A DNA stretch of 64,000 bases from Salvator merianae (lineage: Eukaryota > Chordata > Lepidosauria > Squamata > Teiidae): NCBI GenBank assembly GCA_003586115.2, contig QVOM02000034.1:107335510-107399509 (forward strand), written 5' to 3'. A model generated the notes under the pieces. It was not told where the DNA came from and did not search any database. It saw nothing but the letters and a program-made list of their open reading frames with translations. The position numbers were made by a program, and so were the translations under genes. Numbering within the stretch: position 1 is the first letter of the stretch; each line of letters begins with the position of its first letter. This document shows, piece by piece, positions 23,926 through 35,654 of this stretch.

Positions 23926-24182
23926 GGGTCTTTTCTCACTTTCCACCATGAAATGTTCAATTTCTAATATTCCATGATGGAACAGTCCTTGCAATGCAGC
24001 AGTCAGCCACACCGCAAGGGCTGGAAAATCTCAGAAATGGACTTCCAGCACTCACAGTGTGAATGCTGGCTGCCCCATCATGACAGAGGCCGGGGAAATG
24101 TCCAACCACTGCCATGCCAACCGGGGACACGGTGTGCATCTGTGCAACCCCACCTGCACAGTATTCACACCTGAACGGGCCC
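23926..24182 (-). mobile_element. Family A element, internally deleted
   Basis: Starts GGGTCTTTTCTCACTTTCCACC and runs through the family A segment TCCAGCACTCACAGTGTGAA and the TGCCATGCCAACC region. It ends near GGGCCC at 24182. Shorter than full copies, so probably a deletion derivative. Confidence 0.62.
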
Positions 24183-24199
24183 AAGTAAGAAATGTTATA

Positions 24200-24620
24200 C
24201 ACCATTTTATTTATTTACTTATTTATTTAAGAATTTATATCCCACCCTTCACCAAAAGATCCCAGGATGGGTCATAATAAGAAAAAGATAAAATATACAA
24301 AGCACTCTTATAACATATTTAAAATATAATCCTCCCTTGCTCTTACCCTTCCCAGCAGGACAACACCAATCATCAAAAACCTGGGTGAAGAGGTATGTTT
24401 TAACCAAGCACCAAAAACCATATAATGTAGGTGCCTGGTGAACCTCCAGAGGGAAGCACTTCCAAAGTGTGGGGGCCACCACAGAAAAGGCCCTCTTACA
24501 TGTCTCTGCCCTTTGCTCTCTGAGAGAGGAGGAACTACAAGAAAGCTGTCTTTCTTGTAGGCGGGGAAGCAGGTCACATGAAAGATATGTCACAAATGGG
24601 CATGTGTACAAATGACAATC
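24200..24620 (-). mobile_element. L2-like LINE 3' end, antisense
   Basis: The minus-strand frame at 24611-24249 includes RAFSVVAPTLWKCFPLEV and FWCLVKTYLFTQVF, the C-terminal blocks of L2-clade ORF2. The 3' tail lies at 24215-24300 (plus strand TTTATATCCCACCCTTC...). The start of the tail is an (ATTT)n run at 24207-24231. Inactive. Confidence 0.87.
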
Positions 24621-24624
24621 TTCC

Positions 24625-24840
24625 CCACATTTTTATTCCACCCTATACTGGAAGGTCTCAGGACAGATTACAGCAATACAAGCAAAATATAAAATGAACA
24701 CACTAGAACAATAACAGTGCCTGAAAGTGGGGAGGGGTTGCTCTTCCCTCAGCCAAAGGCCAGAGTAAATATGTTCACTGATCCCCTGAACATATAAATG
24801 AAGGTGTATCTCAGGGGTGTACCACCGCCTCTTGAAACAT
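24625..24840 (-). mobile_element. Second L2-like 3' tail, antisense
   Basis: Plus-strand TTTTATTCCACCCTATACTGG and the ACAGATTACAGCAATAC stretch match the same 3' tail again, so a second insertion or a tandem remnant follows the first. The segment ..ACAGTGCCTGAAAGTGGGGAG matches the tail copy at about 37060. Confidence 0.65.
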
Positions 24841-25960
24841 ATTTAATGAATCCAACCAAAGAGATCATTTCAAATAATTAGATGCAGTGATTAATGGAAA
24901 ACTGTTTGGCCAGACCTAGAATGGAAACAGCTAGAGACAGTCTGCTGTCCTGGCCTATACTTTTACTCCTTGTCTTATTTCCACTCCCCCTTCAAGTATT
25001 AAATTTGTTTGTGTTATGTAAGATACATTGGGAAGTCAGCATACAAATAAATGAGTGACTTGCTGACTTACTGTGTCTGATGTAAAGACTAAGGACATTT
25101 CGGGAGTTTGATCAGGGCCTTGTAAACCAAGGCCATAGGCCTTCCCCTGTGCCTGCTATTGTGATTCCAGATGAAAATCCCCAAATATTTTACCAAACAA
25201 GTATGCCATTAGGCCAGCCTGCAGAACCATTCCTGTGAGTCCTTTAATGTATCTAAAGTATGACTTTAGACATATATGACTAAGGCTTGCTATTCATTAG
25301 TTTGGGAAATCATTCCTGCCCTTCAAAATAGAGATGAGTCCAAAAATATATTAATTTGAATTTGGCAGCATTTTGTGAAATTCAGCAAGATTTTTTGTTA
25401 TGGTTCTGGACCATTGCCTAGAGATGGGCTCGATTTGAAAGAAACTATGATTTAGCCAAATTTTGCAAAATTGCGAAGATGGAATTTTGAGTATTTGTAA
25501 GGCTAGGTCTAGTTCAGAAATTTATTTTAAAAAATGTACCTTTGGTAGTCTGCAGCAGTCCTGTCCCTATGTGCAAACTACGAATATGCAAGAGAATGAA
25601 ATCAGTGTTTGCGTTTTTGGATACTTTGAAGATTTCTGAATGTTTCCAGACTCGTGAATTGAGTTCACAGTTACAAAGTGGGACACTTATCTGGGTCACA
25701 AAAACAAGGGTTTCATGTAGATGTTAATAGTGTCTATTACAAGGTAGTCCCCCCCCCCCTCCATATTAAATGCCACATTTCAGAGTGCATAAGGTCAAAT
25801 GGCAAGCATCATGGTTGAAAAACCACTGAGACATCCAGCAGATCAACAGGGTCAGATTTTTCTTATTTCTCTTCTGATGTAGAACATGGTAGATGTAGCT
25901 TGGACGGTGCTGTTTTTGCACCCAAGCAAGGCCTAAACTCTATTTGAAATGGATCTAAAA
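24841..25960. other. Intronic DNA, possible decayed TIR repeats
   Basis: Around 25325 and 25420 two segments begin AGAGATGAGTCC and AGAGATGGGCTC followed by AT-rich sequence. They recall the AGAGATC/AGGGATG termini of the hAT-like elements at 43936 and 62868, but boundaries cannot be set. Confidence 0.35.
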
Positions 25961-26008
25961 GACAGATTCAACGTATCAAACTTGTGACAGATTCAACGTA
26001 TCAAACTT
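25961..26008. repeat. Two-copy tandem duplication, period 25
   Basis: The 23-bp unit GACAGATTCAACGTATCAAA + CTT occurs at 25961-25983 and again at 25986-26008 without mismatch, so the duplication is recent. Confidence 0.9.
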
Positions 26009-26884
26009 TTATTGACAGTTCAAACCAATTAGATCCCTGTCTCACTGAGATCAGTGCAGTTTTCTTTTATACAGGCATGTATAAGATTGTACTGTGAGCC
26101 TTGTTAAAGTCAATATATCAAAATGTAATATTGTGCAACATTTCAGCTCACTAAATAGGTGCATTTTAGGTTACTCATGTTAGAGATTAATGCAGGGAAA
26201 CTACAGAATTAACAGAAGTCACCATAAATTGATTTCAGTAGCTAGTTCCATTCAGGCTACAAAACGCTGGCTCCATTTAAGCTACAAATAAGTTTTTACT
26301 TTGTTTAAAGAGAAACTAGTCTCTTTTAATTTTCCCTCCTCTTAGGAGAGTTTAATAGGGCTGATTTTCTAACAGCAATCCAGAGGAAAATATTGCAATG
26401 ATGGATCACAATTTGAATTACAAAATAGCCTCTAGGAGCAGCTCTAAATACATAGATTATGTGGCTATCCTAAGAGACAACAGTAATTAAAATTATGCCA
26501 CAGATTGGATCAAGACATGTTAATATTTAATTAGGCAATAAGTGAGTCTTGAACAGGTGTCCATTGTTGTTAAGGGCTTTACTATTGTCTGAGTAAATTC
26601 TGCCTTAAAGCAAAATAGTTGTCTCTTTGGTTGTGTGTAAGTCTAGATTTTGATATATAATTGGCAAGCATTGCAGTTGAGTCTTAATCTTTGAAAATAT
26701 GTTGTATGTGTTTACACATGTTTGGGTGTGTGTGTATATATATGCACACATGTCTGTGTTCTTTGTATTATAACTTGTCTGGATATTAACATACTTTATC
26801 GTTTGTGAGCTTCTATAGTATAGCAGGCAACGGAAGTTAGCTGAGAAAGTTACAGTTCAATTCTCACTTTGATATTTATTCATT
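26009..26884. other. Intronic DNA, nothing recognised
   Basis: Quiet AT-rich sequence. A TGTGTGTATATATATGCACACA stretch lies near 26729-26750. Confidence 0.45.
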
Positions 26885-27135
26885 CATTTATTGGTACACA
26901 AATAAATGCTCCTTATTGTTGTTGTGGTTTTGGGGCACCACCTAGTTATGGCCCTCTCCTGGTTGACTGCACGGGCACCTCCATGGGCATTTCTGTGCAG
27001 TTTTATTGACAAAGATACAGAAGTGGTTTGCCATTGCCTACTTCTGGGAAGAGGCTGGGGATTGAACCAACAACCCTCTGCTCTCCAGGCAGTTTGCTCT
27101 ACTTTAGAGCTACAGTTGTTTCCAAATGCCATTTA
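26885..27135 (-). mobile_element. tRNA-derived SINE, antisense
   Basis: On the minus strand the tRNA-like head has box B GGTTCAATCC (27059-27068) and a decayed box A near 27100. The body (CAGAAGTAGGCAATGGCAAA) and tail match the SINE at 38771 in order and spacing. The 3' end lies at low coordinates near AATAAATG. RNA polymerase III-type origin is inferred from box B. Confidence 0.82.
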
Positions 27136-27234
27136 TAGAGCCACATATATCAGAAGTACATTGGATGGCTATGTGATTTAATCTGTGAAGAAAGTGGAAA
27201 CAAATTTAGATAAGTAATAGCCATCTCGAAGTCA

Positions 27235-27236
27235 TT

Positions 27237-27295
<59 letters not shown>

Positions 27296-27325
27296 CTCTC
27301 TCTCTCTTTCTTTCTTTCTTCCTTT
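27235..27325. repeat. (TTTC)n microsatellite
   Basis: Long TTTC tract interrupted by a short (TC)n segment. Confidence 0.97.
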
Positions 27326-28594
27326 TTTCATAATTTCACTTTGAATTTTCAGATGTGTTTTTATCAAGTGCTTACAATGTATCTTGTATTTTTAAAAATA
27401 TATAAAATACATTTTAGATGTATTTTGCCCATCTTTGCTAGCTCAGTGTGTCTTATGGAACCACCCCAAATCCAAGGGCACCTTCAGATTTGCAAAGTTT
27501 TGTGAGAAGAAATTGCCTTCCACATTTACTTGTGTGTTTGTTTGGATCACCCTGTCATGCCTCTTCCTCAAATACTTCCAATGATTTTATTTAAGAATTG
27601 CTCTAAAATAGGTTGACAGATGGGAGATAGTTTTGCCATAGACCTCTGACCACACCCATCTCCATGTTATATTTCCCTGATGTCTCTGGAAGTAACACAA
27701 GGCAGAAGGAAAAAAAGAAGAAGAAAGAGTGGAAATTACATGAAGAACAAATTCAATACTTATTGACTGTTAAATGCATGATATCAGTCAGGCTACAAAA
27801 TGTAAATGGAGAAAAGAAATGGGAAGTTCTAGTCTGAGCACACTCCAAGCCTATCTCTGTCAGCTCTAACCAAGGGACTGATGAAGAATGAGATCCCTGC
27901 AGAACCTTTTTCCTTGTCCTTAAGCACCCAACACAAGACAAAACACTTAGGATCAGTACTTCTCAGATAGGAGAGCCGGTCCTTAAACCTAGAGATTCCA
28001 CACACACACACCCAATTCTCTTCATCTATATGTCAGTAACATGGTAATATAAGTTACATAACTGATCAACCAATTTAATAATCACCTCCAGGGAGACAGG
28101 TAACCATGGAGATAGCCTCCTCATGATAGAGAATATTAATTCTAGAATGGACTTAGATTTTTATAATGTATCTCCTAGAGTTTATTTTCTTATGGAAAAG
28201 GAGATTTTTTTTTTAGGAACTGTTACTCTTAGTAAAAGCATTACTAAACCCAAGAGGAAGATTGTAAGCTCTGTATCAATCTAATACAATGTGACTAAAT
28301 GCTTTACCCTAACCTCTCAGATAAAACCTTAAAACTACAATTCCTAGTAATTTTGCAAAGCTACCCCTGGCCCTTCTTAGAGTTCTACAGGAACATAGCT
28401 AAAACTAGATATCTATAAATAGCCAACTGTTCCCTCAGTTTCAAACATTTACTTCAAATACTGGCCTACCTTAAAGGACTCTTCTAAAAGGAATGAGGCA
28501 ATATGTCTGGAATACTTATTATGTAAAAGCATCACTTTTGATCTCTAACCATTTAGCACTATTTGACCTTAGATTTTGGGCATTAATTTAATAT
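27326..28594. other. Intronic DNA, nothing recognised
   Basis: No supported feature. Overlapping minus frames at 27753-28011 have no domain. Confidence 0.45.
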
Positions 28595-28660
28595 AGTCAG
28601 GATCAGTGGTGCAGTGGTAAATTCTTTAGTGCAGAATTAACACTATTAATTCCTCTGATC
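28595..28660. repeat. Small fold-back element
   Basis: TCAGGATCAG and CTGATCCTGA form a perfect 10-bp inverted pair around an inner GAATTAA..TTAATTC pair. This gives a compact hairpin, possibly a very short MITE. Confidence 0.55.
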
Positions 28661-28776
28661 CTGATCAAAAATGCCAGATTGTGCTTTTGTTATATCCATT
28701 GGACTGTTTTTATGTTATTGGCCTTTGGGGTTTGTGACTTCCTTTATCAAATAAAGAATTCTCCTTTTGTTCGGTC

Positions 28777-28815
28777 GGAAGGAAGGAAGGAAGGAAGGAA
28801 GGAAGGAAGGAAGGA
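28777..28815. repeat. (GGAA)n microsatellite
   Basis: Nearly ten perfect GGAA units. Confidence 0.97.
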
Positions 28816-29112
28816 GTGAGTATGGAAGAGAGATGGCTTCTGCTGTACCATAACTGCTTTTGAAAATATTTTCAGTGAAAGAAGCTTGTTGCCCAGTAGT
28901 ATTAAAGGGAATATGTTGTTTCAGAAAACAATATTAATGTAATCAAATCATTTAAGATACCATTTCATTGCAGAAATCTTCCTTGATTGCCAACAAAACA
29001 ACAATACTACAGACCTTTAGTGCTGGCAGAAATACCACAAATGGTAACTGACCAAAACTGAGAAGCTGGCAAATATTCTCCCGCACACACACCAAGATTG
29101 TGGATTTTCTTA

Positions 29113-29510
29113 CGACTTTTCTGCACTTACCCATCCATGATCAGAATCAGTGGTCTGGAATAACTAGACCTACTGATTCTGCCCATGAAAAGGTATGGGC
29201 TGGGACACTGCTGTCTGTGTGACAGCACTGATCCAGACCATCCCTCAGCCAGGCTCCAAAGCTTCCAAGGACTAGGAATGAAAGTTCCTCACCTCGGAAT
29301 CACCAGGGGATGCATTTTGGTGTTGTGTTTTGGTGCCCCCCGACACATTCCCCAGTAGTCCTGAACATGGAGTCATGCCATCTGCACTGCACACCTCATT
29401 GTTCAGGATCCACTGGTCCACCAGCAGACTTGTTTAAACAGGTTTACCAGCCCCAGATCCACATTACAGAGCCCTTAATTCCAGATTAAGGGTCCATACA
29501 CAAAGGGTCC
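29113..29510 (+). mobile_element. Family B DNA transposon, degraded ends
   Basis: Left end CGACTTTTCTGCACTTACCC and right end ..AAAGGGTCC. A hairpin CCCTTAAT-TCCAG-ATTAAGGG lies just inside the right end. The interior core GGAATGAAAGTTCC and the CACTGATCCAGACC segment match the other family B copies. Flanking triplets TTA/TAG do not match exactly. Confidence 0.66.
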
Positions 29511-30040
29511 TAGTCTGACATTCGCTAACAATAATATTTTATTTTACATTATGAGCTCGTACATTTAGGTAGCAATCAGAAGGAAACATGTCAGCTTTTC
29601 TTTTTGTTCTGCTTGTTCTTGTTGCCCTGTGATTTTCCTTTTTTTGCCAGATTAAAATCTTTGAGAGAGTGCTTTAACGCTTGTCAAGTGCACTGAATCT
29701 ATATTTCAAGTAGTTTTGTGTTTAATGTTATTGTAAATCAAAGTCATAATGAATTTTCTATAATTAGTTCATCCTACCTTGTTTTATACAAACAGGCTGT
29801 CTTTCAGGCTTCTGAGTCTGCAAATCACACTTACTTATGCTTGCATGAGACTGTGAGATTATGGTGCATTTAATACTATAAAAAAATCTGAAAACACAGC
29901 AGGACACAGATAAACAAATACACTGCCAGTTGCTGATGATGACATATATAAATGGGTGTACAAGTCAGAAAGGCAACCAGATTCAGTTGCTGATCCGTTT
30001 AATATTTTTGTTCTGATTGACACACGTGGTTAGACACAAA
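29511..30040. other. Intronic DNA, nothing recognised
   Basis: No supported feature. Confidence 0.45.
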
Positions 30041-30496
30041 GGGCCTTTCCACACTCTACCGCTGTTGTTCTGAGGCAGTGTGGGGCATCCTGTCCTAGAA
30101 TAAGCAACCTGTCCCACGCTGGGACTTGCTGCTGCTGGAGTGGAACAGGGCCATCTACATTTGGACAGCCTGTTCCACTCCTGCCCCGGTCGTTGCCTCC
30201 AGATGCATCTCAGAGGCAGTGCCAAGGCTCCAAAAGCTGGGAATAAAACTTCCCAGCCTTTGCCGTTTCCAGCCTGACCATTTGGGGGCTGGTTCCACTT
30301 CTGGCAGCACTTCCTGCCAAAATGGCTCCCCCGTGGTATACTGGATATGGTCCTAGTCCAGTGCGCACACTTCATCCTGTCACACAAGTGAAGTGTGATG
30401 AGGGGGGCAGGACCTGCCATAGTCCACACTATCATAAGGAGGGCAAGCCCTTGATCCTGGATTTATCCCAGAACAACCCCAAGTGTGGAAAGGGCC
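30041..30496 (+). mobile_element. Family B-related DNA transposon with AAA target duplication
   Basis: Termini GGGCCTTTCCACACT and, reverse-complemented, GGCCCTTTCCACACT are 14/15 identical. AAA flanks both sides (30038-30040, 30497-30499). The core GCTGGGAATAAAACTTCCCAGC is the family B core hairpin. GC is higher than in surrounding intron. The 150- and 104-residue frames within it are chance. Confidence 0.8.
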
Positions 30497-31747
30497 AAAG
30501 TTCATGGCCGTGGGGTGAGACTGGGGTAAGAATGGAAACACTGCCTGTGGAATCAAAGGACTTGTTTTCTTGTTGCTTTCATATTAAAGTTATACTTCAT
30601 GCTTCAGAGTACTGGACAACAGCACTGTGTTATTGAAAATCAGTAGAAAAATAAAGCATGTCATTAAAACAATCATATCCTTTTTATTACTATGCTGTTG
30701 AATTTCCAGAGGAGAGACCATTTTTGTGTCATTACCGTAGGTGATCAAAGGATTGTACTGAGCAAACAAAACTTATCTTCTGATTCAGCGAATTAAAGTC
30801 CTTTTGGTCCTGTCACACTGCTTAATATTAGCTTGGGTCCTCAAGTCTGATCAACACAATCTCCACTTGCTTCCTTGTACTTAAAAAAAAATCTGATTTT
30901 CTTCTTGGCTTTCTATCAGCTCTGATAATGGTATCTTTAAGGCAATCTTAAACTATATTGTCCCGGAACATATGCACATTAGCAAACTTGCTTTATTACA
31001 AGAGTGCATTTATTTATTAACTAGTTTATTATACAGTTCTTACACTCTGAACCATTTGAACAGTGATTTAATAAAAGAAGCAGCAGCAGCTATACGTAGC
31101 CCACAGTAAGACACCAATATTTCCTGTATCCTTGAGTTAAATAAGTTTTTTAAAAAATAATACCCTCTAGATCTAAAAGTGGAAGTCTTGATGTGGTTGA
31201 ATAGTCAGTAGGTCACTTCCTTAATCTAATATGCCTTCTGTGCCTGGCCCAGTAGTCAGAGAATTTATGAAGGGAAAGATGATAGTCTTACTTGAGAATA
31301 GCTCAGATTAGTATCACTTTACTTAGGGGGATGAAAAGATAATTGCATTGTGAGGAAGAGTCAAGACCATCCATGGGCTACATTTTGCCATAATAAAGTT
31401 CTACAATCAATTATTTTCTGTTGCCTCTTTAATTGCTCAAATGCCCAGATTCTGCATGAGGAGAAAACATGGGAGCCCAGGAATCACACTATAGCTAGAT
31501 CAGGGGAGAAATGAATTCCCAGATGTGTTGGATGAAGGAATAGTTTGTATTTAGTCAATGTGATCATTCCCGAGTTTTCAAACTGACTCCTTGTTTGTCA
31601 GCCTAAACTACGCTGCTGGGTTCTTGAAAGCATAAAATGGGAGATGAAGAAAGAACCATATACATTGTATTCAGTCATTTAAGACAAAGATGGGATATAA
31701 AAACAAAATACAGATAAATCCTGTGGGAGAGTGCTAAGCTTTGTTAT
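30497..31747. other. Intronic DNA, nothing recognised
   Basis: AT-rich, no supported feature. Confidence 0.45.
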
Positions 31748-32350
31748 AGTGGCTGCATTCAGATGTCACTTACGTATTCCCTTATCCAGTATTTGGATAT
31801 TCTGGAATAAAACATGGATATTCCAGAAAAAAATAACTCCTATGAGTGTTTAATTCCAGAATATCCACTATGGAATGCTCTACAGGCAGGCCGTGCCTCC
31901 TGGTAGACAGCTCTGTGCTCATACATCAAGGCATTGAAGCAGTTTGCAGCACAAAAATGATACAAGTGTGGACTGCTTGTAAGGGTGCAGGCAGTATTCC
32001 AGAATGATATAGCAGACCAGTGGCTCTCGTGCAGACAGCACATGAGTCATGGTCTAGTATACCACAGCAAGGCATCTAGCACCATTTCACTGGGCACCAG
32101 GAAGAAATGCCTGAAATGGACTGCTTTTGATTGTCTTGCCAAAATATTCCTGGATGGCAAATTTGGAGGCCGGCAACTTTCATTCCCTTTCTCCAAAACT
32201 GGCTGAGGATGGGTTTCCTGCAATTCAGATGGCCCGTGGTGTGCACCACTGGTACCTCAGCCCATCATGGGCTGAGTTGCCTGCTTTGAATTGGGGCAGC
32301 ACAGGATAGTCAGTGCTGAATGGAAAGCCCCACAGAAACTACAGTTTATA
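31748..32350. mobile_element. Family C-like TIR element, right boundary uncertain
   Basis: Begins GGCTGCATTCAGATGTCACTT and then has GGATATTCTGGAATA..GGATATTCCAG, as in the small element at 40638-40760. Interior shares no clear coding sequence. The right terminus is not resolved. Confidence 0.45.
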
Positions 32351-32597
32351 GTCTCAAGCTGTTGAAGGTGGCATTACAGTGCTATATGTAAAGAACTGCT
32401 TTTTGCTAGCACATTTGAATGAATGATATCATGAACAAAGAACGATAATGCCATCACTGATGTAGATAGGAATCAACTCGACTTCTGTCCCTATTTCATT
32501 TCTTCCTGTCACTCTGTTGATATCAGACCTTTTTGACTTGATGTCTGATAGGTATCAAGTAACCAAGCTGAAATATTCCACAACTGGCCAAGAGCCT

Positions 32598-32967
32598 GGG
32601 CCTGTCTGCACTCACTAGCACAGTGCATTCATATTTTGCAGAGGCCCTAGTGATCAGACAACAGAAACATTGTCCACAGCTATACTGGGAGCAGCTGGAC
32701 TGCTCCTGGTATGCAGCATTCATGCCTACTTCTGGGTGTGAAGGCTGCGGGCTGTGGTGCGCTGTGTCACTGGTCACCATGGCAACAGCCAGATGTTTTC
32801 TCAGCCACTGTCATGGTGGGCAGCCAGCATTCACACTGTGAGTGCTGGAAGCCCATTTCTGGGCTGTTCCCGCCCCCGCAGTGCAGATGACCGTTGCACC
32901 ACAGGGACTGTTCCACCTTAGAATGGGATAATTATTCCATTCTAAGGTAGAAAGTGTGAAAAGACCC
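32598..32967 (+). mobile_element. Family A DNA transposon
   Basis: Left terminus GGGCCTGTCTGCACTCAC and right terminus GAAAGTGTGAAAAGACCC. Near the right end a 17-bp-stem hairpin with one mismatch and no loop spans 32915-32948 (ACCTTAGAATGG...). Interior GTCACCATGGCAACAGCC and GCCACTGTCATGG match other copies. The left-end hairpin has decayed. Confidence 0.76.
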
Positions 32968-33059
32968 CTTTTCTTTTCTTTTAATCAAAGCCCTGTTCCA
33001 TCATAAATATAGATGCTTTCCCTTCAATATATTGGATCATACTGTCTGTTCCAAGCCAC

Positions 33060-33400
33060 TATGGCAAGACATGCACACTTTCCTATGGTACATACTTCAG
33101 TGAATGCTCCTGATTCAGAGAAAATGTTCCTGGTCAGAACTGGGGCAGAATGGACTAACTAGCCTAATTTCAAAGCCAGGGAACAAAAGTTCCTGATGTC
33201 AAAGTGGGGACATTTCAGTCATGCCCTGGAAATGGCCTTGGAAGTGGGTCTCGTAACGGGCCATGAACCACTCTTGCTGCCATTGTTTGACTGCATGTTG
33301 GTGGCAGGCACTGGAAGTCAACCCAGTGTGCAGCAAGACTGCTTCTAAGTAATCTACCATTCCACGCCCATGAGTAGGATAGGCATGTGTGTCGAATATA
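33060..33400. mobile_element. Possible family B remnant
   Basis: The core CAGGGAACAAAAGTTCCTG (33176-33194) matches the family B interior hairpin and the surrounding GC-richer sequence fits. Termini are not recognisable. Confidence 0.4.
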
Positions 33401-34711
33401 CACTATGCACCAAAGGAGGCCTGGTTCTCTTCAGCACAGTGTGACATGAAGGCATCGTGCGTGGTCCAAAAGGACTGTGTAGATGTTACTTCAGATTCAG
33501 TTCCTGCCAGAGTTTCCTGTTTGTTGCAAAGATTTCTCAGAAGAATAATCAAATGTTCTGGTACATTTATTCATATTAATATGTTTCACATTCTGGTGTG
33601 ATCGACACAGTCAAAAGGTTTGCAGTAGTGAAAAGGTAAATGTCCTCCTGGCATTCTGTTGCTCTGTCCATAATTCACATTGTGTTAGCTGTTGGACTCT
33701 GTGCTTCTCCACCTTTTCAAAAACCATCCTGTTCCTGTGGTGCTTCTCTTTCCATGTATTCTCTATTCTGCATTGCAAGATTTCAAGGAAATTATTACTT
33801 TTCTGGGAAATTAGCAGAATGGTATATTAATTTGAACATTCACTGCCATTCTCTCTTTGTTTAATGGCTATGTGTACTGATACTTTTTAATCTATTTTCT
33901 CCTGAGGTTTTGAAGGGTTTAGTAGGTATTTGATTTATACCTATTATTTTCTGGTTTAGCAGCTGTTCTAATGCCCATCATACCTCACTTTCTAATGGGG
34001 CTGGTTCCTGAATATATTCTTTTTTTGCAAAGGTCCCTTGTTTTTCTTTTCTTATTCATTTCCTCTGTTTGCAAACATTCTGCCTGGGGTTTCTGGTTTG
34101 AAAGTCTACATTTAGTTGCCATTCAACAAGTATGTTCAATGAAGCTGTTATCCTCTGTTCTTTTCCTGGCAGTCAGAATAGCTTCTGATTGTTCCCCTAA
34201 CATATTCCCCCCTCAGAAGAAACTTTCATGAAATGAGATAGAATTTTGTAATTGCCAACCATGCACATCTGTGGCACAGCTACCAAATTTAAGGTTTTAC
34301 AATAGCATAGCAAAACTCTTTGTAAAGTGCTTTGTTTGTGTGAATCCCACTTTTTGGAATACAGAAGATGTAATATGGACATTAGTTACACTTGCTGTCA
34401 CAACTAAACCAGCATAACACTGCAACTTCGATGCTGATGCTAGCAGTCGTCATCATCATAACATAAGCATGTTCATCTGAGCTGGGTATTCCACTAGCCA
34501 AAGCATCGTTTATGCTAAAAAATAATAATAAAAAAAGCTTTGAAAATATGCTGGTGAGAATTTCTGGCAATTGCTGCTTCCCAGAAAGTTTGGAAGTGCC
34601 AGGCATGGCAGCCACAAGGCATTCCAAAGCTGTAGACTGCAAAGATGAAAGAAGACAAACGTGAAAGGCAAATTGCCCATTCTTTGTGTCTAGCACGCAT
34701 ATTTCACTCTT
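33401..34711. other. Intronic DNA, nothing recognised
   Basis: No supported feature. Frames of 60-120 residues on both strands lack domains. Confidence 0.45.
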
Positions 34712-35170
34712 AAGCTGTGTCCAGACAGGTGTTATAATGCACAATTCTATTGTGGCTGTGTTAGGATTCCCAGACGTATCTGTAGCAACCCCAACAAAGC
34801 CCTGCTATAAATGGATGAAATCTATAAAGGGTACCTTATCCTGTTCTGGGAAAACCCAAATCTCAACGTGGGCTTTCTCAGAGTAGTGCAAAAAACTACC
34901 TGTCTGGAAGTTGGGCAGCATGATCCTTGCTGAAGAAAGTGGCTCCCTGTACATGCACACAGCCAAACCTGAGATGAAATGGCCACTGTGTATGTGCAGG
35001 GGCTGGTGCACACCCACTTCTGTGTATTTTGCAACATTGAAATACTAGAATGTGTGCATTACAATAGCACGGAAGCAGGGGCTTGCTCTGTGCTGTTGCC
35101 CAGCTGTTGGGGCAACAAGCAATTATTCTGGAGGAGTTTTACTCCAGAATATCACTAAAAAGCCTGATTT
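34712..35170 (+). mobile_element. Family C element, copy 1
   Basis: Begins AGCTGTGTCCAGACAGGTG after TTA. It shares with 63640-64000 the colinear segments ACCTGTCTGGAAG, CACTTCTGTGTATTTTGCA and AAATACTAGAATGTGTGCAT. The right end is unresolved, because a family A fragment follows at 35400. Confidence 0.6.
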
Positions 35171-35399
35171 ACTGGTAATGTCTAGAGGTGGTTGGAGCGA
35201 TGCCTACCATGCAGGCAATGGGGATGTTATGGAGTTTACACAAATTACACTGCTTATGGTCGCCCCTCATATAACACACTTTCATATATCATGTATGGTA
35301 AACTCCACCTTTCTCTCACTTAATGTTGTCCCAGGAACTTGCACTGTCTGTGTCTGGTCTCTGCACATCATTGACATTATTGATAGGCCAGGTCTCCCC

Positions 35400-35654
35400 T
35401 CCCTGGTATCATTAATAAGCAGCACAGCAGCACCTGTCTGCAGTATTTGCACCTGGAAGAAGGTGCAAGTACTGCTGACTGGGATCAGCCCAGCTGCTCC
35501 TGGTTACATTGCATACAACATTTTAGTTGCCCACAGCTAGTAGTGTTCGGGAGTGTCTGCACACACTCCCATATGCTGCCGCCACACCGGAATGTAGATG
35601 CACTTCACTAATGAGCATCTCCATGCTCACTGCAAGGTAAGTGCAAAGCAGCCC
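35400..35654 (-). mobile_element. Family A DNA transposon, truncated
   Basis: Right end GGTAAGTGCAAAGCAGCCC. Just inside are TTCACTAATGAGCATC and ATGCTCACTG, a decayed end-I hairpin. The interior has CTGACTGGGATCAGCCCAGC. The other half is missing or merged with the neighbouring family C element. Confidence 0.6.

Noticed and set aside
27235..27325. CRISPR-like regular repeat
   Set aside because: It and similar tracts are simple microsatellites without spacers.
29983..30435. 150-residue minus frame
   Set aside because: Inside a GC-richer family B element with target duplications; not a protein I recognise.
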